Part shown: positions 60,971 through 64,000 of the stretch, piece after piece
How the letters are laid out: the number at the start of each line of letters is the position of its first letter
Numbering within the stretch: the first letter of the stretch is position 1
Assembly (NCBI GenBank): GCA_020091685.1
Contig: CM034603.1
Span: 38,168,310-38,232,309 of the forward strand
From: Lutjanus erythropterus
Taxonomy: Eukaryota > Chordata > Actinopteri > Lutjaniformes > Lutjanidae
Reading direction: 5' to 3'
DNA length: 64,000 bases
Translations under genes and position numbers: made by a program
The notes under the pieces: model-generated
What the model saw: the letters and a program-made list of their open reading frames with translations, nothing else
Databases searched by the model: none
What the model was told of the DNA's origin: nothing

Positions 60971-62015
60971 CTGTATCTTGTATGTGGACCAAGTAACAAC
61001 ACTGTGAACACATTCTTAAAACCCTCCCACCTTCATCAAGCAGAAAACAACCCCCTCATCATCTAGAGACCGCAGTGTTTCTCTGGATCCGTTTAAATGG
61101 ACGTCATCATGACTCAGTGTCGCTGTGATAAACTGTCTCAAGGTTTATAAAACCCACAAACTCACAGATCTGTAACTCAGACTGGACTTCCTGGGTTGTC
61201 TTTGGTGTGTCACCTGTACCTCACCTGTACCTCACTACCGCAGCCTGTTGTCTCGTGTTACTGCGGGGCTGTTTTCATGTTGTGTGTGTGTGTTTTTGTC
61301 CCTACAGACCGTCTGGCAGGGACTTCTTGTCTCTGTGTATCGACCCAGATGGCGAGGCGTGGCCCTGAGGTGGGGGAGGGTGGGTACATCAGAGCCACTT
61401 GAGTTCATATCAAAGCTTCGCCATCATATCTGCAGCATTTCAGTACCACTCCCTACCCAGAATCCTCTGTGCTCACAGGCTACACCTGAGAGGAAAAATA
61501 ACTAAAAACTCACTCAAAATTTAATCATGTTTTACTTTCTTTTCTTCATAGATGAGCAAATGAAAGTTCTGTTTGTCATGTACTGTGACATTGACTCTAA
61601 AAATGTACATATTTGTTGGTTATATTGTATTTTTAAATATTTAATGATTAGTTACTAAATTAATTAGCTGATTGAAAGTAGGGTTGGGCGACTGGATGAA
61701 TATATTGTTTATATTGGCGCTTGTATCTCTATGCAATTATCCTTTATTATATAATTAAATATAATTATTATTCTCTTAGTATAATCCTGCACAACGTGCA
61801 ATTATTCTGGACAACTCAATTATTTTTTTTACATTTATTTTTACTTTTTTTATTTGTATTTATTCAGTCACTCTTTTTTCTTCCTGTACTTGCGATCGCT
61901 GACCTGCTGTAAAGTACATTTCAGTGTGCGATCCATAAAGTTTATCTTATCTCATCAGCCATGGGTTCAGTCCAGCGCCAGTTGTTTTTTGGAGGCAATT
62001 AGTCTTTTTTTTTTT

Positions 62016-62041
62016 TGTTTGTTTGTTTGTTTGTTTGTTTA
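62016..62041. repeat. (TTTG)n tract
   Basis: Six copies after a poly-T run. Confidence 0.9.
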
Positions 62042-63048
62042 ATGGTCAGCCTCCAAAGACCGAGTGAGAGCTGCAGCTCAGTGACAAAGTGATCCAGCAC
62101 AAGTGAGCCTGTAGATGCAGAATATTTTCACATCTAACTTGATGGATTAAGGATTTATTTGGACTAAACCAGAGTTGATGACTGCGGGAACAGTAGAAAG
62201 ACAAACCTCAAAATTTTGGTGAATTATGTGAGAATCAACCAGCTGCTGTTTTAAATTCAGCATCAAGTCACCAGAGACAGAAGACAAAATATGAATATTT
62301 CTGAGGAGGTTTCTGCTGATTCCTCCCCTGTGGACCACAGAAAGTCCTCCAGCAGCTCAACAGGTGTTCAGATCAGACCGGAGGACAAACTGTGAGCCGA
62401 GACGAGATCAGGCTGCAGGTTTCAGGGGAAAGTGGCACATGGAAAAGCTCTTAGCAGAGGAAGTCAGAGCTTTGTGATCTGCTCTCTGTGGGAACGCAGT
62501 GAAGTCAATCAAAACGTCAAGAACTTCCTGTCCCGACAACAACCGCTGCAAACACAAAGGGACCACAGGAAAACAAAGCTGTCGGCGAGGAAAAAGGCAA
62601 CTCCAGGCTGAGAAATAAACCACCGAGCTGCTCAGAGGGAGAGTCAGAGTCTGCAGCTCAAACACAGCTTCAGTCTTAAAGGCGGCATCCACGGCCTACA
62701 GCTGACATCCTGTAGTCATGACAACCATTGTTGACTTCCACTTTGGCCTTTTATTACAAAAATCTGTTTTCACTCCAGGATCTCAGCACAGGAAGACAGA
62801 AACTAGGTTTATTTTGTTGGTTAATTAAAAGATTTTTGTTTTCTTTATTTCTTTGTATTTAGAATGCAACTTCCTAATAATCAGTCCATGTTCATATGGT
62901 TTATGTGTTTTAATAACACAGGTCTCAGGTTGGAGCAGTTGAGAAGTCGATGCATCAACCACCGCTGAGAACGACACGTTTGTTTGCCCTCTTGGAGACA
63001 AATCTGCTCTATCAGCTGAACTTTAAAAAACTAGTCCTTGGTACATTA

Positions 63049-63362
63049 CAGGGCTGAACAATTCAACAATTTTAGCTAAATCACAATATGGCAATATTCT
63101 TCTTGTTAGTGTGTCAAACTACCATTTTAAATTAAACATCATGCAGCAGAACGATCCTGGCCTACACATCTTATTTTACAGACTTCAGAACTTTGTTTAG
63201 CACAGATCCTTGCAGAAATCACACCATAATGATACAATTTAGATGAAAATAAGAATAATGATGTAAAAATTAGCATTCCCTCCAATATTGCGAATCATAT
63301 CACAATTGCAACATCCATCAAAATAATCACCTTTAGATATTTTTTCAAAATCCTTCAGCCCT
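63049..63362 (+). mobile_element. family B TIR element, full length
   Basis: Starts 'cagggctgaacaattcaaca' and ends 'atccttcagcccta', giving inverted ends of at least nine bases (agggctgaa). Internal order: 'aaatcacaatatggc', 'atcacaccataatga', 'gatgaaaataagaataatga', 'caatattgcgaatcatatca'. About 314 bp, AT-rich, non-coding. Best reference for the family in this window. Confidence 0.82.
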
Positions 63363-63429
63363 AGTCCATTAGCTTGGTGCTAAGACATAATGGGAATTCT
63401 CACTAACACGCTAACAGAAATTAGCATCG

Positions 63430-63637
63430 TGGGGTGGCCCTATGGCTCGGTTGGTGGAGTGTCCGCCCCGTGTGCTGAGGCTGTCGGTCCTCTGCGGCGG
63501 CCGCTGGTTCGACTCCCGCCTGCGGACCTTTGCTGCGTGTCATCCCCCCTCTCTTCACCCTGTTTCCTGTCTGCTCTTCAGCTGTCCTATCCAATAAAGG
63601 CAAAAAAGCCCAAAAACATTTCTTTAAAAAAAAATAA
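63430..63637 (+). mobile_element. tRNA-derived SINE with target duplication
   Basis: Head 'ggggtggccctatggctcgg' with an A-box-like TGGCTCGGTTGGTGGAGT, a perfect B box GGTTCGACTCC (63506-63516), a body 'gcgtgtcatcccccctc' and a tail 'caataaaggcaaaaaagccc' ending in an A-rich run. It is flanked by 'tagcatcg' at 63422-63429 and 63638-63645, an exact 8-bp target-site duplication. The intact duplication and B box indicate a fairly recent insertion. Confidence 0.92.
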
Positions 63638-64000
63638 TAGCATCGCAATCATGGTAACAATATCTTAGCAAATGGATTCATTTTATTTAACATGCTTGAC
63701 AGAAAACGACGTGTGCTCAGACTTTTAGGCATATATTTCCTCTGTTCTGTTCTAAGAGCTGCTGACTTCACTTTACAAACTCAATCTGTTACTCTGACCA
63801 GCTACAACTATTAAGTGTTTACATTTTAACTAATGGTTGAGAAGAATGCACAGAATTTACAAACCTAATGTAAAAAGGAACTAACAAACTACAGCAGCAC
63901 ATGAACTGCACTTCATCCTCCTGGAGAGAAACTGACTTCTAACAAACATTTACTCTCTAAATCCACTGTTTGTCTCACAATTTTACCTCTATAAAGGATC

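Larger units (their letters stand above)
54486..64000. other. region upstream of the alternative first exon
   Basis: No exon found. If L27-encoding exons exist they lie beyond the window, and this is then intron; otherwise it is 5' intergenic DNA. Contents: strand-biased purine tract (55223-55380), RFX-type site (55413), SINE pieces (55800-55908, 63430-63637), inverted pairs of (TG)n and (CA)n (56891 and 57099; 58616 and 58815), family A copies (57627, 58012, 60795), the unclassified repeat copy 2 (59270-59545), a (TTTG)n run (62016-62041) and a full family B element (63049-63362). Confidence 0.6.

Noticed and set aside
62925-63031. A third SINE head (reverse strand with 'agttcagctgatagagcag')
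   Set aside because: Only an A-box-like stretch remains and no B box is clear, so it is not called as a feature.
63430-63520. A functional tRNA gene at the B box
   Set aside because: The head lacks a full cloverleaf and is followed by a SINE body, tail and target duplication, so it is a SINE.

Overview
The window is intron-rich vertebrate nuclear DNA, almost certainly from a ray-finned (percomorph-like) fish. The evidence is long (CA)n tracts, tRNA-derived SINEs with a B box, a swarm of short terminal-inverted-repeat elements of the kind common in teleosts, and a conserved vertebrate gene split into small exons. The organism call is inference.

One gene is securely supported: a dlg1 (SAP97, PSD-95-family MAGUK) orthologue on the minus strand, read from high to low coordinates. 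It runs off the low end, so PDZ3, SH3 and guanylate kinase lie outside, and no L27 exon is seen. Transcript order: a cysteine-rich alternative first exon (54384-54485), the conserved KYR exon (36643-36807), a 50-codon Pro/Ser-rich cassette (31343-31492), the two known-type Pro-rich inserts (12014-12109 and 11299-11352), a 51-nt exon (7912-7962), then four exons for PDZ1 and PDZ2 (6478-6602, 5661-5830, 4572-4708, 3659-3803). Every assigned junction has AG/GT and agrees in phase. Two more candidate internal first exons, each a start codon, open frame and phase-0 donor in GC-rich DNA, lie at 24727-24816 and 16803-17171. If real, they give isoforms that keep PDZ1-PDZ2 but lack the amino-terminal region.

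PDZ1 and PDZ2 both keep the GLGF loop and the class I histidine, so the product should bind carboxyl-terminal S/T-X-hydrophobic tails of channels and receptors under the membrane. The first exon chosen sets membrane attachment (cysteines for palmitoylation versus a basic or Gln-rich leader). The symmetric cassettes set the length of the linker before PDZ1.

The rest is intron or upstream sequence. It holds many copies of a roughly 300-bp TIR element (family A), other short repeats, a hAT-type element with target duplications (15785-16599), a SINE with target duplications (63430-63637), a decayed LINE reverse-transcriptase fragment (29930-30500), many microsatellites, several unique blocks that could be conserved regulatory DNA, and RFX X-box palindromes. 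I found no second protein-coding gene, no RNA gene that I can support, and no sign of an unknown multi-gene system. The most interesting content is the unusual 5' architecture of dlg1.
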